From: Lactiplantibacillus paraplantarum
GTDB taxonomy: Bacteria > Bacillota > Bacilli > Lactobacillales > Lactobacillaceae
Direction: 5' to 3'
NCBI RefSeq assembly: GCF_003641145.1
Contig: NZ_CP032744.1
Coordinates: 620,001-684,000 of the forward strand
Length of the DNA stretch: 64,000 nucleotides
Part shown: in pieces, positions 18,372 through 26,713 of the stretch
How the letters are laid out: the number at the start of each line of letters is the position of its first letter
Position numbering within the stretch: the stretch's first letter is position 1
Notes under the pieces: model-generated
Databases searched by the model: none
The model's input: the letters and a program-made list of their open reading frames with translations, nothing else
What the model was told of the DNA's origin: nothing
Translations under genes and position numbers: made by a program

Positions 18372-18908
18372 ATGTTTAATGATCATCGATGGGGTTTTGA
18401 TTGGACCGAGTTTATGACGGGAATTATTTTCTTGATTGCCGCTTACTTTGTAATCAAGCAACCTCAGGCAGCACTGCTAAGCTTAGTCTTTTTATTTGCA
18501 ATTGCCGCAATTATTAGTGGGATCACGACGATTGGTGGTTACACCAAGTTGCGTCGTGAAACTGGTCTTCGAGCGAATTTTGCCCTTGTGTTTGCGATTA
18601 TTGATATTCTAGTGGGGTTACTATTTTTATTCCACGCCCCAACTGGTGTTTTAGTACTTGGTTATGTTTTTGCTTTTTGGTTCTTAATCGACTCAATTGA
18701 ACGTCTGACCGTAGTTTCACATTTACGAGTCTTCGGGACGGGATATTATGTTTTATCATTGATTTTGGACATTATTAGCTTGGCATTAGGAATTTTATTA
18801 GTGATCAATCCAATGATTGCAGTGATTAGCTTTAACGTGTTAGTTAGTTTTTACTTCGCTGTCTTTGGAATCAACGCAATCTTAATCGCGTTTGCTCGAC
18901 GTAATTAG
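18372..18908 (+). CDS. HdeD/DUF308 family membrane protein
   Basis: A 178-residue protein with six hydrophobic segments grouped in three pairs, the shape of the HdeD/DUF308 family, which has a loose internal repeat (ILFIAAYFVIKQP-like and ILLVINPMIAV-like units). HdeD in E. coli is linked to acid resistance; the role here is unknown. A GGGAGAT ribosome site precedes the ATG at 18372. Monocistronic; a weak hairpin (GGCC...GGCC, about 18978-19000) follows. Confidence 0.8.
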   Translation: MFNDHRWGFDWTEFMTGIIFLIAAYFVIKQPQAALLSLVFLFAIAAIISGITTIGGYTKLRRETGLRANFALVFAIIDILVGLLFLFHAPTGVLVLGYVFAFWFLIDSIERLTVVSHLRVFGTGYYVLSLILDIISLALGILLVINPMIAVISFNVLVSFYFAVFGINAILIAFARRN

Positions 18909-19119
18909 TTTCATCAGTGTTTGGCGCGTTAGCGATTCATGGGTTCGGTTGTTACGAGTGTTCATTCGTAGTGCTGGCCTGGCGTTAACGGGCCATTTTT
19001 GTAGCATGATTTTAACGGATTATCCGCATCAAACGATGGGGTTAGTGATCCGTCAGTAGAAATGACACGCCCGGTGTGTTATACTACCAACAATATGGAC
19101 AAGAGGGGGCAAATACAAC

Positions 19120-20004
19120 ATGGCAGAATCATTACAACTAGTAATTATTTCTGGGATGAGCGGTGCTGGTAAGACAGTTGCTGTCCAAAGCTTTGAGGAC
19201 CTGGGCTATTTTTGCATTGATAATATGCCACCAGCGTTATTACCGAAGTTCTCAGAATTAGTTGAGGAGTCGGGTAAAATAAAAAAAGTAGCGCTAGTAA
19301 TTGATTTACGTTCGCGGGCTTTTTATGATGAAATCATGGACATGTTGGCTAACTTAGACAACACGGACTTTGTGTCGACTCGGATTCTGTTTTTAGATGC
19401 TTCCAACGAAGAATTGGTTTCACGGTACAAAGAAACGCGTCGGTCACATCCACTGGCCATGGAGGGGCGCGTAATGGATGGCGTGCGCAAGGAACGCGAA
19501 CTATTAGCACCGCTGAAAGATCGGGCTTCATACGTCATTGATACGTCGACGTTGACGCCCCGTGAACTGCGCGAATCAATTTTTGATAAATTTGAAACGG
19601 ACCAGGATGAGACTTTTCATATCGAGATGTTATCCTTTGGGTTTAAATATGGCTTACCTATTGATGCGGATATCGTTATGGATGTGCGGTTCTTACCAAA
19701 TCCGTACTATATTCCAGAATTGAAGAAGCAGACGGGCTTGGATAAGCCCGTGGTAGATTACGTCATGCAGCAGCCAGCGACGGAAGCCTTCTATCAACAG
19801 TTTTTAGGCATGTTGGAGAGTATTATGCCTGGCTATGAAGCTGAGGGTAAGAGTAGTCTAACGATTGCAATCGGTTGTACGGGTGGACAACACCGCTCCG
19901 TTGCTTTGACGCAACGTATCGGTGAAGCTCTGGCTAAGCACTACAAGGTGCATATTAGTCACCGTGATATTGATAAACGAAAGGAAACTGTTAATCGCTC
20001 ATGA
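19120..20004 (+). CDS. rapZ: RNase adapter / nucleotide-binding protein RapZ (YvcJ)
   Basis: P-loop protein of 294 residues: Walker A GMSGAGKT at residues 12-19, then [12 protein letters not shown], a family hallmark. The C-terminal domain has [11 protein letters not shown] near residue 248, part of the RNA/GlcN6P-binding half in E. coli RapZ. In Bacillus the YvcJ homologue binds and hydrolyses nucleotides and affects competence; E. coli RapZ tunes glmS through a small RNA. Whether it acts on amino-sugar supply here is inference. It overlaps yvcK by four bases (ATGA) in a rapZ-yvcK-whiA operon. GGGGG precedes the ATG. Confidence 0.95.
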   Translation: MAESLQLVIISGMSGAGKTVAVQSFEDLGYFCIDNMPPALLPKFSELVEESGKIKKVALVIDLRSRAFYDEIMDMLANLDNTDFVSTRILFLDASNEELVSRYKETRRSHPLAMEGRVMDGVRKERELLAPLKDRASYVIDTSTLTPRELRESIFDKFETDQDETFHIEMLSFGFKYGLPIDADIVMDVRFLPNPYYIPELKKQTGLDKPVVDYVMQQPATEAFYQQFLGMLESIMPGYEAEGKSSLTIAIGCTGGQHRSVALTQRIGEALAKHYKVHISHRDIDKRKETVNRS

Positions 20005-21002
20005 GAAAATACACATTTAAGACCCAGCGGCCTAAAATTGTGGTGATTGGCGGGGGGACCGGCTTACCGGTCGTTCTGAATGGTCTGCGTAAACAGGCTG
20101 TGGATATTACTGCAGTAGTGACGGTTGCTGATGACGGTGGTTCGTCCGGTATTATTCGCAATTACGTTAACGTGGTCCCACCTGGTGACATTCGTAACGT
20201 GATGGTGGCTTTATCGAATTGGCCCCACTTATATAAAGATATTTTTCAGTATCGTTTTCAGGGTGATGATCAGTTCTTTGCTGGTCACGCGATCGGTAAT
20301 TTGGTGATTGCAGCGCTGACGGAAATGAAGTCAGGGGTTTTTGACGCGGTCCAAGAACTATCTAACATGATGCAAGTAGATGGTCATGTCTTTCCAGCTG
20401 CAAACGAAGCACTAACGTTACATGGTAAGTTTAGTGACGGTACGGAGTTAGTGGGTGAAGCTGAGATCACGGCGGCGCACAAATTACTAGAGCGCGTCTG
20501 GGTCACTGATAAGGATGGCAAGGAACCACAAGCCGTCCAACCCGTCATTGATGCAATTATGGCGGCAGATCAGATTGTCTTGGGTCCAGGGAGCTTATTT
20601 ACCAGTATTTTGCCGAACTTAACGATTCGTAATATTGGTCAGGCCGTTTGCAAGTCTGATGCGGAAGTCGTCTATATTTGCAATATTATGACGCAAAAAG
20701 GTGAAACGGATCATTTTTCTGATGCTGATCATGTCCGGGTTTTAAACCGACACTTGGGTCAAGACTTTATCAATACGGTTTTGGTTAATACTGAAGAAGT
20801 GCCAGAAGATTATATGGACTTTCATAAGTTTAATGAAGTTTCACGCCAGGTAAGCCACGATTTTCGCGGCTTACGGGAACAAAATTGTCGTGTCATCTCA
20901 TCGAATTTTTTGAAACTTCGTGATAATGGGGCTTTTCATGATGGCGACCAAGTCGTCGCTGAACTAATGAATTTAGTCGGTCATTCCGACGTTTTAAGAT
21001 AA
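20001..21002 (+). CDS. yvcK: Gluconeogenesis factor YvcK (UDP-sugar-binding, CofD-like fold)
   Basis: Cytoplasmic protein of the YvcK/CofD-like family, 333 residues. Motifs: [17 protein letters not shown] at the N-terminus, [12 protein letters not shown] near residue 46, [13 protein letters not shown] near 65, and [13 protein letters not shown] near 195. In Bacillus it binds UDP-GlcNAc and is needed for growth on gluconeogenic carbon and for correct wall synthesis. It sits between rapZ and whiA, as in most Firmicutes, overlapping rapZ by four bases. Confidence 0.95.
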   Translation: MRKYTFKTQRPKIVVIGGGTGLPVVLNGLRKQAVDITAVVTVADDGGSSGIIRNYVNVVPPGDIRNVMVALSNWPHLYKDIFQYRFQGDDQFFAGHAIGNLVIAALTEMKSGVFDAVQELSNMMQVDGHVFPAANEALTLHGKFSDGTELVGEAEITAAHKLLERVWVTDKDGKEPQAVQPVIDAIMAADQIVLGPGSLFTSILPNLTIRNIGQAVCKSDAEVVYICNIMTQKGETDHFSDADHVRVLNRHLGQDFINTVLVNTEEVPEDYMDFHKFNEVSRQVSHDFRGLREQNCRVISSNFLKLRDNGAFHDGDQVVAELMNLVGHSDVLR

Positions 21003-21014
21003 GGGGGTTGCGGC

Positions 21015-21947
21015 ATGTCCTACGCCAGTGACGTTAAGAAAGAATTGACTAACCTCGCTGTCCATCGCGAGAATGCTAAGGCTGAATTAATGGCTTTGAT
21101 TCGAATGAATGGGGCGATTAGCATTGCTAACCACCACTTTATTTTGAATATTCAGACGGAAAATCCGGCCATCGCGCGGCGTATTTACCGGCTACTCAAA
21201 CAATTTTACGACGTTGATAGTGAATTGATCGTTCGACGTAAAATGAAGTTAAATAAAAATAATTTGTACATTGTGCGTTTAAAGACGGGTACGGATATGG
21301 TGTTAGGCGATTTGGGGATTTTGAAGGATTATCAAATTGTCGAGGTTGCGCCAACGGAAGTGCTAACGGATGACGCGGCCGTCCGGTCCTATTTACGGGG
21401 TGCTTTTTTGGCGGGAGGCTCAGTGAATAATCCTGAAACTTCCCGGTATCATTTGGAAATTTACTCACTGTATGAGGAACACAATCATATGATTTCAGAA
21501 ATGATGAATCAGTATGGTTTGAACTCGCGAACGACTGATCGGCGTGGCGGCTTTATTACGTACATCAAGGAAGCGGAAAAAATCGCGGACTTTTTGTCAT
21601 TAGTTGGTGCTACGAATGCCATGCTTAAATTCGAGGATATTCGGATTATGCGTGATATGCGTAACTCGGTTAATCGGTTAGTCAACTGTGAAAATGCCAA
21701 TATGGATAAAGTGGCCAATGCGTCTAGCAAACAGATTGAAAATATTTTACTGATTGATGCAACGGTGGGGTTACAACAGTTACCGCCGAAATTGCAAGAA
21801 GTAGCGGTTGCTCGATTGGAACACCGTGAAGTTAGTCTTAAGGAATTGGGAACTTTAGTTCCAGGCGGGCCAATCTCTAAATCCGGTATCAATCATCGCT
21901 TACGCAAGATTAATCAATTTGCCGAACAGCTACAAAAAGATGCCTAA
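21015..21947 (+). CDS. whiA: DNA-binding protein WhiA
   Basis: 310 residues: an N-terminal part with a degenerate LAGLIDADG fold ([23 protein letters not shown] is split over two such motifs near residues 116-137), and a C-terminal helix-turn-helix ([21 protein letters not shown] near 275). WhiA regulates division and chromosome segregation in Firmicutes and sporulation in Streptomyces. GGGGGT lies before the ATG, 12 bases after the yvcK stop. Last gene of the operon. Confidence 0.96.
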   Translation: MSYASDVKKELTNLAVHRENAKAELMALIRMNGAISIANHHFILNIQTENPAIARRIYRLLKQFYDVDSELIVRRKMKLNKNNLYIVRLKTGTDMVLGDLGILKDYQIVEVAPTEVLTDDAAVRSYLRGAFLAGGSVNNPETSRYHLEIYSLYEEHNHMISEMMNQYGLNSRTTDRRGGFITYIKEAEKIADFLSLVGATNAMLKFEDIRIMRDMRNSVNRLVNCENANMDKVANASSKQIENILLIDATVGLQQLPPKLQEVAVARLEHREVSLKELGTLVPGGPISKSGINHRLRKINQFAEQLQKDA

Positions 21948-21991
21948 ATACAGGCCATCCGTCTTGAGAGTTGCGCTGAATAGTTATTGAG

Positions 21992-22033
21992 AAGCTTACT
22001 GACACTCTTTTGGGAGTGTCAGTAAGCTTTTTA
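21992..22033 (+). terminator. rapZ-yvcK-whiA terminator
   Basis: AAGCTTACTGACACTC pairs perfectly with GAGTGTCAGTAAGCTT around TTTTGG, followed by TTTATTT. Confidence 0.95.
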
Positions 22034-22079
22034 TTTAGGACGGGTGTTGTCGCCAATCTTTTAGGATCAGAAAAAACAC

Positions 22080-22109
22080 TTGACAAAAGTAAGTGAAGCT
22101 ATTTATACT
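22080..22109 (+). promoter_or_regulatory. Promoter of the Cys-rich leader
   Basis: Perfect TTGACA (22080-22085), 18 bases, TATACT (22104-22109). The start of transcription would be near 22116, just before the leader reading frame. Confidence 0.85.
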
Positions 22110-22131
22110 GAACACATCTTATGAAATCGGA

Positions 22132-22230
22132 GAGACGTAATCATGCAAAAATTAGCGACGCAAATGATGATGTGCTGCCCATGTTGTGAATCAAACAACA
22201 TGGCTATTTGCGTTGAATTACAAGCGTCTC
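22132..22230 (+). promoter_or_regulatory. Three nested stems across the leader peptide
   Basis: GAGACG (22132-22137) can pair with CGTCTC (22225-22230), ACGCAAAT (22158-22165) with ATTTGCGT (22206-22213), and CCATGTTGT (22179-22187) with ACAACATGG (22195-22203). All three are perfect. The outer stem covers part of the leader's ribosome site; the inner stem starts within the Cys codons, so a stalled ribosome would change the fold. Confidence 0.6.
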
Positions 22231-22244
22231 TGCATCAAAAATAA
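22143..22244 (+). CDS. Cys/Met-rich leader peptide (33 aa), candidate attenuator
   Basis: A small frame too short for ordinary gene finders: ATG at 22143 with GGAGAG nine bases upstream, stop TAA at 22242. It encodes MQKLATQMMMCCPCCESNNM and 13 further residues. Five of 33 codons are Cys and five are Met; codons 8-15 read Met-Met-Met-Cys-Cys-Pro-Cys-Cys. A strong promoter lies upstream and a strong terminator follows 29 bases after the stop, before the peptide-binding lipoprotein gene, the layout of a translational attenuator. No signal peptide or membrane segment is seen. A role as a free metal-binding peptide is possible but less likely. Function is inference; the frame, promoter and terminator are seen. 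Confidence 0.65.
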   Translation: MQKLATQMMMCCPCCESNNMAICVELQASLHQK

Positions 22245-22272
22245 CGAATTTGAGTCAAATCGTTAATTTTGA

Positions 22273-22316
22273 AACGCCTGCTTGGAATCTGACGAGATTC
22301 TAAGCAGGCGTTTTTT
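22273..22316 (+). terminator. Terminator between leader peptide and lipoprotein gene
   Basis: AACGCCTGCTTGGAATCT pairs with AGATTCTAAGCAGGCGTT at 17 of 18 positions around GACG, followed by six T. A weaker hairpin (AACGAATTTGA with TCAAATCGTT, 22243-22264) precedes it. No convincing promoter lies between it and the lipoprotein gene at 22381, so read-through probably controls that gene. Confidence 0.9.
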
Positions 22317-22380
22317 GTTTAGGCCGATGGGAATAAGTAAATCAATAACAATTAAAATGGGAATGTAAGGGGCGAGAAGT

Positions 22381-24033
22381 TTGAAGAAGCGATCAGTGTT
22401 AGCGATTATGATGAGTCTAGTATTAGTGACGGTGCTGGCAGCGTGTGGGAAGCAAAGTACTCAGTCTACTGGCAGTGGCAAGTATGCAAGTAGTCAGGTT
22501 TTAAACTTGTCGTACCCTAGTTCGTTGGATTCAATTGATATTTCCAACATGTCGGGATACGGGAGCACTGGTAATATTTTTGAAAGTCTATACCGGTTAG
22601 GGAAGAATGGAAGTATTACGCCTGGATTAGCCAAATCGACTAAGGTTTCAAAGGACGGCAAGACATATACCTTTACGATTCGCAATGCGAAGTGGAGTGA
22701 CGGGGCCAAGATAACCGCACAGGATTTTGTGTATTCTTGGAAGCGCACGGTGACCCCCGCAACTAAATCACAATATGCTTATCTCTTTTCAGGGGTGAAG
22801 AATGCGGATGCGATTGTCGCTGGCAAAAAATCGCCAAGTACGTTGGGTGTCAAAGCTCAAGGTAAGCATACTTTTATCGTCACCTTGGATAAGCCAATTA
22901 CTTACTTTAAGAAGTTGATGACTTACCCGCTATTTGGACCAATCAGCGAAAAGGCGGTCAAAAAATGGGGTAGCAAGTACGCAACCAAAGCCCAATATAT
23001 GCTATACAGTGGGCCATTTAAATTAACTGGCTGGACAGGAACCAATAATAGTTGGCAATTTGTTAAGAATAATCAATATTGGGATAAAAAAGCAGTTCAT
23101 TTACAAAAAATTAACTATACAGTTAATGAAAGTACGACAACAACGCTGAACTTGTTCCAAGAAAAGAAGCTGGACTTAACGCAATTAGCAAGCGAGCAAG
23201 TGAAGAATATGAAGACTAGTGCTGATTATACGACTTATCCATATTCGATCACGGCGTTCCTAGTCTATAATTTCCAAGACAGTAACGCGACCATCAAAAA
23301 AGCGCTCAATAACGCTAAGATTCGCCAAGCCATTTCTCTTTCTATTAATCGGAAAACGTTAGTCAAGAATGTGATTGGCGATGCGTCAACGGTCTCGAAG
23401 ACGTTTGTTCCACAAGATTTAGCCAAAAATCCCAAAAATGGTAAGGATTTTGCGGATGAATCAACGGTTAAAAATTCAACGTCATATAACAAAGCCCTTG
23501 CCAAAAAGCTATGGCAACAAGGACTTAAGGAAACCGGTATCAAGAAACTATCTATTAAATTATTAACTTCTAATGATGAACCGAATAAGCCAATTTCACA
23601 GTATTTGAAATCAGCACTAGAAAAGAATCTCGATGGGTTAACGGTTAATTTATCCAATATTCCATCAAAAGTTGCTTCAAGCCGTGCTCAAAGTGGTGAT
23701 TTTGATATTTACCTCAGTGGTTGGGGAGCTGATTTCAATGATCCAATCTCACACTTGCAAATTATGACTAGCAATAGCGGTTATAACTACGGTAAGTACA
23801 ATAGTAGTACGTATAATGCGCTAGTTAATAAAGCCCAAAATCAAGATGCTAACAACGCTAATGCGCGTTGGCAAGATATGATTAGTGCTGAGAAGACGAT
23901 CATGCAAGACCAAGGAATTACGCCATTGTATCAAACGGTATACTCATATTTGCAAAATCCAAAGGCCAAGGGCATTATTCATAATACTGCTGGTACGCAG
24001 TGGAATTATAAGTATGCTTATATTGCAAAATAA
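22381..24033 (+). CDS. Peptide ABC transporter substrate-binding lipoprotein (OppA family)
   Basis: 550-residue extracellular lipoprotein: signal peptide with lipobox LAAC (Cys 22) and a family-5 solute-binding domain across the rest (YSWKRTVTP, AKWSDGAKITAQDFVYSW near residues 100-120, and GWGADFNDPISHLQIMTS near 447). Such proteins capture oligopeptides for an Opp permease. No permease or ATPase gene is next to it, so it must share one encoded elsewhere. Start is TTG 22381 after AAGGGGCG. It lies downstream of the Cys-rich leader and its terminator, so its supply of peptides may be tied to cysteine or methionine status (inference). A strong terminator follows. Confidence 0.92.
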   Translation: MKKRSVLAIMMSLVLVTVLAACGKQSTQSTGSGKYASSQVLNLSYPSSLDSIDISNMSGYGSTGNIFESLYRLGKNGSITPGLAKSTKVSKDGKTYTFTIRNAKWSDGAKITAQDFVYSWKRTVTPATKSQYAYLFSGVKNADAIVAGKKSPSTLGVKAQGKHTFIVTLDKPITYFKKLMTYPLFGPISEKAVKKWGSKYATKAQYMLYSGPFKLTGWTGTNNSWQFVKNNQYWDKKAVHLQKINYTVNESTTTTLNLFQEKKLDLTQLASEQVKNMKTSADYTTYPYSITAFLVYNFQDSNATIKKALNNAKIRQAISLSINRKTLVKNVIGDASTVSKTFVPQDLAKNPKNGKDFADESTVKNSTSYNKALAKKLWQQGLKETGIKKLSIKLLTSNDEPNKPISQYLKSALEKNLDGLTVNLSNIPSKVASSRAQSGDFDIYLSGWGADFNDPISHLQIMTSNSGYNYGKYNSSTYNALVNKAQNQDANNANARWQDMISAEKTIMQDQGITPLYQTVYSYLQNPKAKGIIHNTAGTQWNYKYAYIAK

Positions 24034-24131
24034 TTAGCTAGTTGTAACAAAACTTTGACTGAATTTTTGCTAACCGAATAGCGATTATTCGTGATGTTGC
24101 TGTAAGCTGTTTGCATCTATAAACTAATCAA

Positions 24132-24188
24132 GCGTCCCACCACTACTCGTCAAGCTTATCTTGCTGAGTAGTGGTGGGACGCTTTGCA
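24132..24188. terminator. Terminator after OppA-type gene
   Basis: GCGTCCCACCACTACTC pairs perfectly with GAGTAGTGGTGGGACGC around a 17-base loop. It lies between convergent genes; the T-run on the plus side is weak. Confidence 0.88.
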
Positions 24189-24243
24189 ATTTTGATACAA
24201 AACCAAGACGTGGATTGATGGCGCTGTAAATAGAGTGTTACCC

Positions 24244-25212
24244 CTATTCCACGTGGTTGACCACGTATTTGATTGGTTGATGTTGATCCATCGCGATGAC
24301 ATTTTCTGCAACGATGGTTGCCATACCATCACGGGCCTCGACCGTGGCATTACCAAGGTGGGGTGTCAAAATGACGTTATCCATGGTAGTCAAGCCGGGT
24401 GTTACTTGGGGCTCATGTTCATAAACGTCCAGTGCGGCACTGGCGATTTGATGATTTTGTAGCGCTGTTACTAATGCTTGTTCATCGACGATGGGGCCCC
24501 GAGCAGCATTGATTAAAAGCGCTGTTGATTTCATTTTGGTGAAGGCGGTACTACCAATCAGATGGGTGGTTTTCGCAGTGAGCGGCAAATGCAAGCTAAC
24601 AATGTCGGCACGTTGCAAAAGTTCATCCTGAGAGACGAAGGTCGCTCCCAGCTGTGTTTCACGGCTAATTGGCAAGCGGTGGTGTTGGCTATATAAGATT
24701 GGCATATCAAAAGCATGGAGTCGTTTGGCAACTTCTTGACCAATCTGGCCAAGGCCTAAGATACCGAGTGTCTTATTTTGCAAGTTGTGGCCGAGAAAGA
24801 ACAGCGGTGCCCAACCGGCGAATCCACTAGTGCGCATTAAGCGGTCACCTTCAACAATTCGATGGGCTAAGCTGATAATCAGTCCAACGGTGGATTCAGC
24901 AGTTGCAACTGCTGAAACGTTAGGCGTATTGGTCACTGGAATATGGCGCTTAGCCGCCGCAATGGTATCGATGTTATTAGTACCCGCGCCAAAATTTGCA
25001 ATTAGTTTGAGGTGCGGAGCATGAGCCAAGACATCTTGATCAACTTGAGTTGAAAGCGGGGTAATCAGATAGTCAGCATCTGCGACTCGTCGGATGAGCT
25101 CTGCGTGACTGATTAGTTGCTTACCGGTGTAAGTATCGATGATTAACTGATTTTGTAAAAGTAACGTATTAGCCTGGGCTGGTAGTTGACCAGCGATAAA
25201 AACTTTTGTCAT
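24244..25212 (-). CDS. D-isomer-specific 2-hydroxyacid dehydrogenase
   Basis: NAD-dependent cytoplasmic dehydrogenase of 322 residues. The Rossmann motif GILGLGQIGQEVAKRL is near residue 148; catalytic Arg in NAARGPIVDE (near 238), Glu in YEHEP (near 265) and His in TPHLGNAT (near 284) are all present. It is closest in pattern to glyoxylate/hydroxypyruvate reductases and phosphoglycerate-dehydrogenase-like proteins of lactobacilli; D-lactate dehydrogenase is less likely from the motifs. It lacks the ACT domain of SerA. Substrate is unknown. GGGAGTC precedes the ATG. Confidence 0.88.
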   Translation of the reverse strand: MTKVFIAGQLPAQANTLLLQNQLIIDTYTGKQLISHAELIRRVADADYLITPLSTQVDQDVLAHAPHLKLIANFGAGTNNIDTIAAAKRHIPVTNTPNVSAVATAESTVGLIISLAHRIVEGDRLMRTSGFAGWAPLFFLGHNLQNKTLGILGLGQIGQEVAKRLHAFDMPILYSQHHRLPISRETQLGATFVSQDELLQRADIVSLHLPLTAKTTHLIGSTAFTKMKSTALLINAARGPIVDEQALVTALQNHQIASAALDVYEHEPQVTPGLTTMDNVILTPHLGNATVEARDGMATIVAENVIAMDQHQPIKYVVNHVE

Positions 25213-25332
25213 GAATGAGACTCCCTTGTACTTTGAGTTCGTTTAGCTCAGACAAAATTGGTTATCAGAGTTAAGCGATACGTTTATGTGCAGTATGGGC
25301 TAACGAAAAGTTAATGACAAGTCTTAAGCAGC

Positions 25333-25368
25333 AAAAAAGCTGGGTCAACGTAAAGTTAGCCCAGCTTG
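25333..25368 (-). terminator. clpP terminator
   Basis: On the minus strand AAGCTGGGC pairs with the complementary CCCAGCTT around a 14-base loop and runs into TTTTTT (plus A-run 25333-25338). Confidence 0.9.
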
Positions 25369-25379
25369 AAAATATTAGC

Positions 25380-25970
25380 TTATTTTAAATTGTTGTTTTC
25401 CATAATATCGTCGATCAAACCATATTCTTTAGCTTCTTGTGCGCTTAAGTAGTTATCACGTTCAGTATCATGGTTCAACTTCTCAACGGATTGTCCAGAG
25501 TTGTCAGCTAAAATCTGGTTGATCTTCTTACGAGTCTTCAAGATTTCTTCGGCAACAATTTCAATTTCCGTTTGTTGTCCTTGAGCACCGCCGGATGGTT
25601 GGTGGATCAAGATTTCTGAGTTAGGTAAAGCAAAACGCTTGCCCTTAGTACCAGATGAAGCTAAGACACTGGCCATGGAAGCTGCCATCCCCATAACGAT
25701 GGTTTGAACATCAGACTTGATGAAGTTCATCGTATCGTAGATTGCTAAGCCGGCAGTAACGACACCACCTGGTGAATTAATATAAAGGTAGATGTCCTTG
25801 CCTGAATCTTGGGCATCCAAGAAGAGTAATTGGGCGATGATCGCATTCGCCATGTTATCTTCAATGGGACCGGATAGCATAATGATACGGTCCTTTAATA
25901 GTCGTGAATAGATGTCATAAGCACGTTCACCACGTGATGACTGTTCAATAACTGTAGGAACTGGATACAT
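25380..25970 (-). CDS. clpP: ATP-dependent Clp protease proteolytic subunit
   Basis: Tetradecameric serine protease that works with ClpC, ClpE or ClpX in protein quality control. The catalytic triad is complete: Ser 98 in GMAASMAS, His 123 in [13 protein letters not shown], Asp 172 in TERDNYLS. 196 residues is typical, with the usual N-terminal processing region. A GGAGG ribosome site lies before the ATG. It is a single gene with its own promoter overlapped by a CtsR box and a strong terminator, so heat and stress induction are expected. Confidence 0.98.
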   Translation of the reverse strand: MYPVPTVIEQSSRGERAYDIYSRLLKDRIIMLSGPIEDNMANAIIAQLLFLDAQDSGKDIYLYINSPGGVVTAGLAIYDTMNFIKSDVQTIVMGMAASMASVLASSGTKGKRFALPNSEILIHQPSGGAQGQQTEIEIVAEEILKTRKKINQILADNSGQSVEKLNHDTERDNYLSAQEAKEYGLIDDIMENNNLK

Positions 25971-26027
25971 GATTTGTTAGCCTCCTAAGGTTGCATTATT
26001 TGATTAGCTGATTGCTAATATAAATGT

Positions 26028-26057
26028 AGTTTACCGCTAAGGTCAGTGAAGGTCAAA
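26028..26057 (-). promoter_or_regulatory. clpP promoter with CtsR box
   Basis: Minus strand: TTGACC (plus 26051-26056), exactly 17 bases, TAAACT (26028-26033). On the plus strand GGTCAGT-GAA-GGTCAAA (26041-26057) matches the CtsR heptad direct repeat RGTCAAA-NAN-RGTCAAA, with two changes in the first half. The operator covers the -35 and spacer. Confidence 0.82.
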
Positions 26058-26094
26058 AGAAAAACCTCAAAAACAAAATTCCGTTTTTGAAGTC

Positions 26095-26160
26095 AACGTG
26101 GTATACTTAGGTTTCTATCATATACGGCTTGAGATTGGGGGATCCCAATCTCTTTTTTTG
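26095..26160 (+). ncRNA. Orphan promoter-terminator unit (possible short RNA)
   Basis: An extended -10 (TGGTATACT, 26099-26107) is followed by a perfect terminator, GAGATTGGG/CCCAATCTC around GGAT (26131-26152), and seven T. The transcript would be only about 45 bases with no reading frame. A second hairpin (CTCAAAAAC/GTTTTTGAA, about 26067-26091) lies before it. It may be a tiny regulatory RNA, a terminator guarding clpP from antisense reads, or a relic. Confidence 0.45.
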
Positions 26161-26525
26161 TTCAGAATTAGCGGTGTGAATTGCCTTAGGGGGAGGCGTC
26201 TCAAGTCGGGAATGTAAGTCAAGTGGCAGTTAGTGTTAACGTATTGCTAATATGCTGACGTAAATCGTTGACCAATACTTGTTTGTACGTATTAGTGATG
26301 ACAATTAAATGTTTAGCTGTTATTAAAGTCGTTGAACGACTACACTGGTATATGGTTCAAATAAATTGAAGTTAGGCCATTCGCATAGTTAACGCTATTA
26401 GTAATCGCCGTGCTATGGACCAGTTGTCCGTGATTAGCTAGTACGATACTTGTGGTTCGGTCGAAATTCAGTTACTATATGAAGGTGTCAGTGGTATAGG
26501 CCAACAACTATAATTAATGCGGGTA
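26161..26525. other. Gap without a gene
   Basis: 365 bases between the orphan terminator and the tRNA. No frame with a ribosome site was found. The only structure noted is a small palindrome, AGTCGT-TGA-ACGACT, at 26327-26341. Confidence 0.6.
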
Positions 26526-26555
26526 CAAAAAAAGCTGAGAACTATTTCTCAGCTA
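26526..26555 (-). terminator. tRNA-Arg terminator
   Basis: Minus strand: AGCTGAGAA, short loop, TTCTCAGCT, then seven T (plus A-run 26527-26533), directly past the tRNA 3' end. Confidence 0.9.
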
Positions 26556-26560
26556 ACTGA

Positions 26561-26632
26561 TGCGCCCGGAGGGAATCGAACCCCCATTTCAAGAACCGGA
26601 ATCTTACGTGCGATCCATTACACTACGGGCGC
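26561..26632 (-). tRNA. tRNA-Arg (anticodon CCG)
   Basis: The reverse complement folds as a complete tRNA: acceptor GCGCCCG/CGGGCGC, D arm GTGT...GCAC, anticodon stem TAAGA with loop TTCCGGT (anticodon CCG, reads CGG), T arm with TTCGATT, discriminator A. The 3' CCA is not encoded (TCA follows). A possible TATAAT on the minus strand (plus 26644-26649) lies just upstream. Single-gene unit between clpP and rpoN. Confidence 0.95.
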
Positions 26633-26713
26633 CTAAACAACATATTATATTCTAGCGAATAATGGATAAAAACACAAGGGTTTTACATAAAAATTTATTT
26701 TGGAGGTGCTTTT

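Noticed and set aside
18978..19000. Terminator after the HdeD-like gene
   Set aside because: The stem is only five to six base pairs, so it is mentioned with the gene but not listed separately.
22080..22380. T-box or SAM riboswitch upstream of the OppA-type gene
   Set aside because: No T-box GGUGG-type sequence or specifier loop and no SAM core was found; a short frame with its own ribosome site explains the region better.
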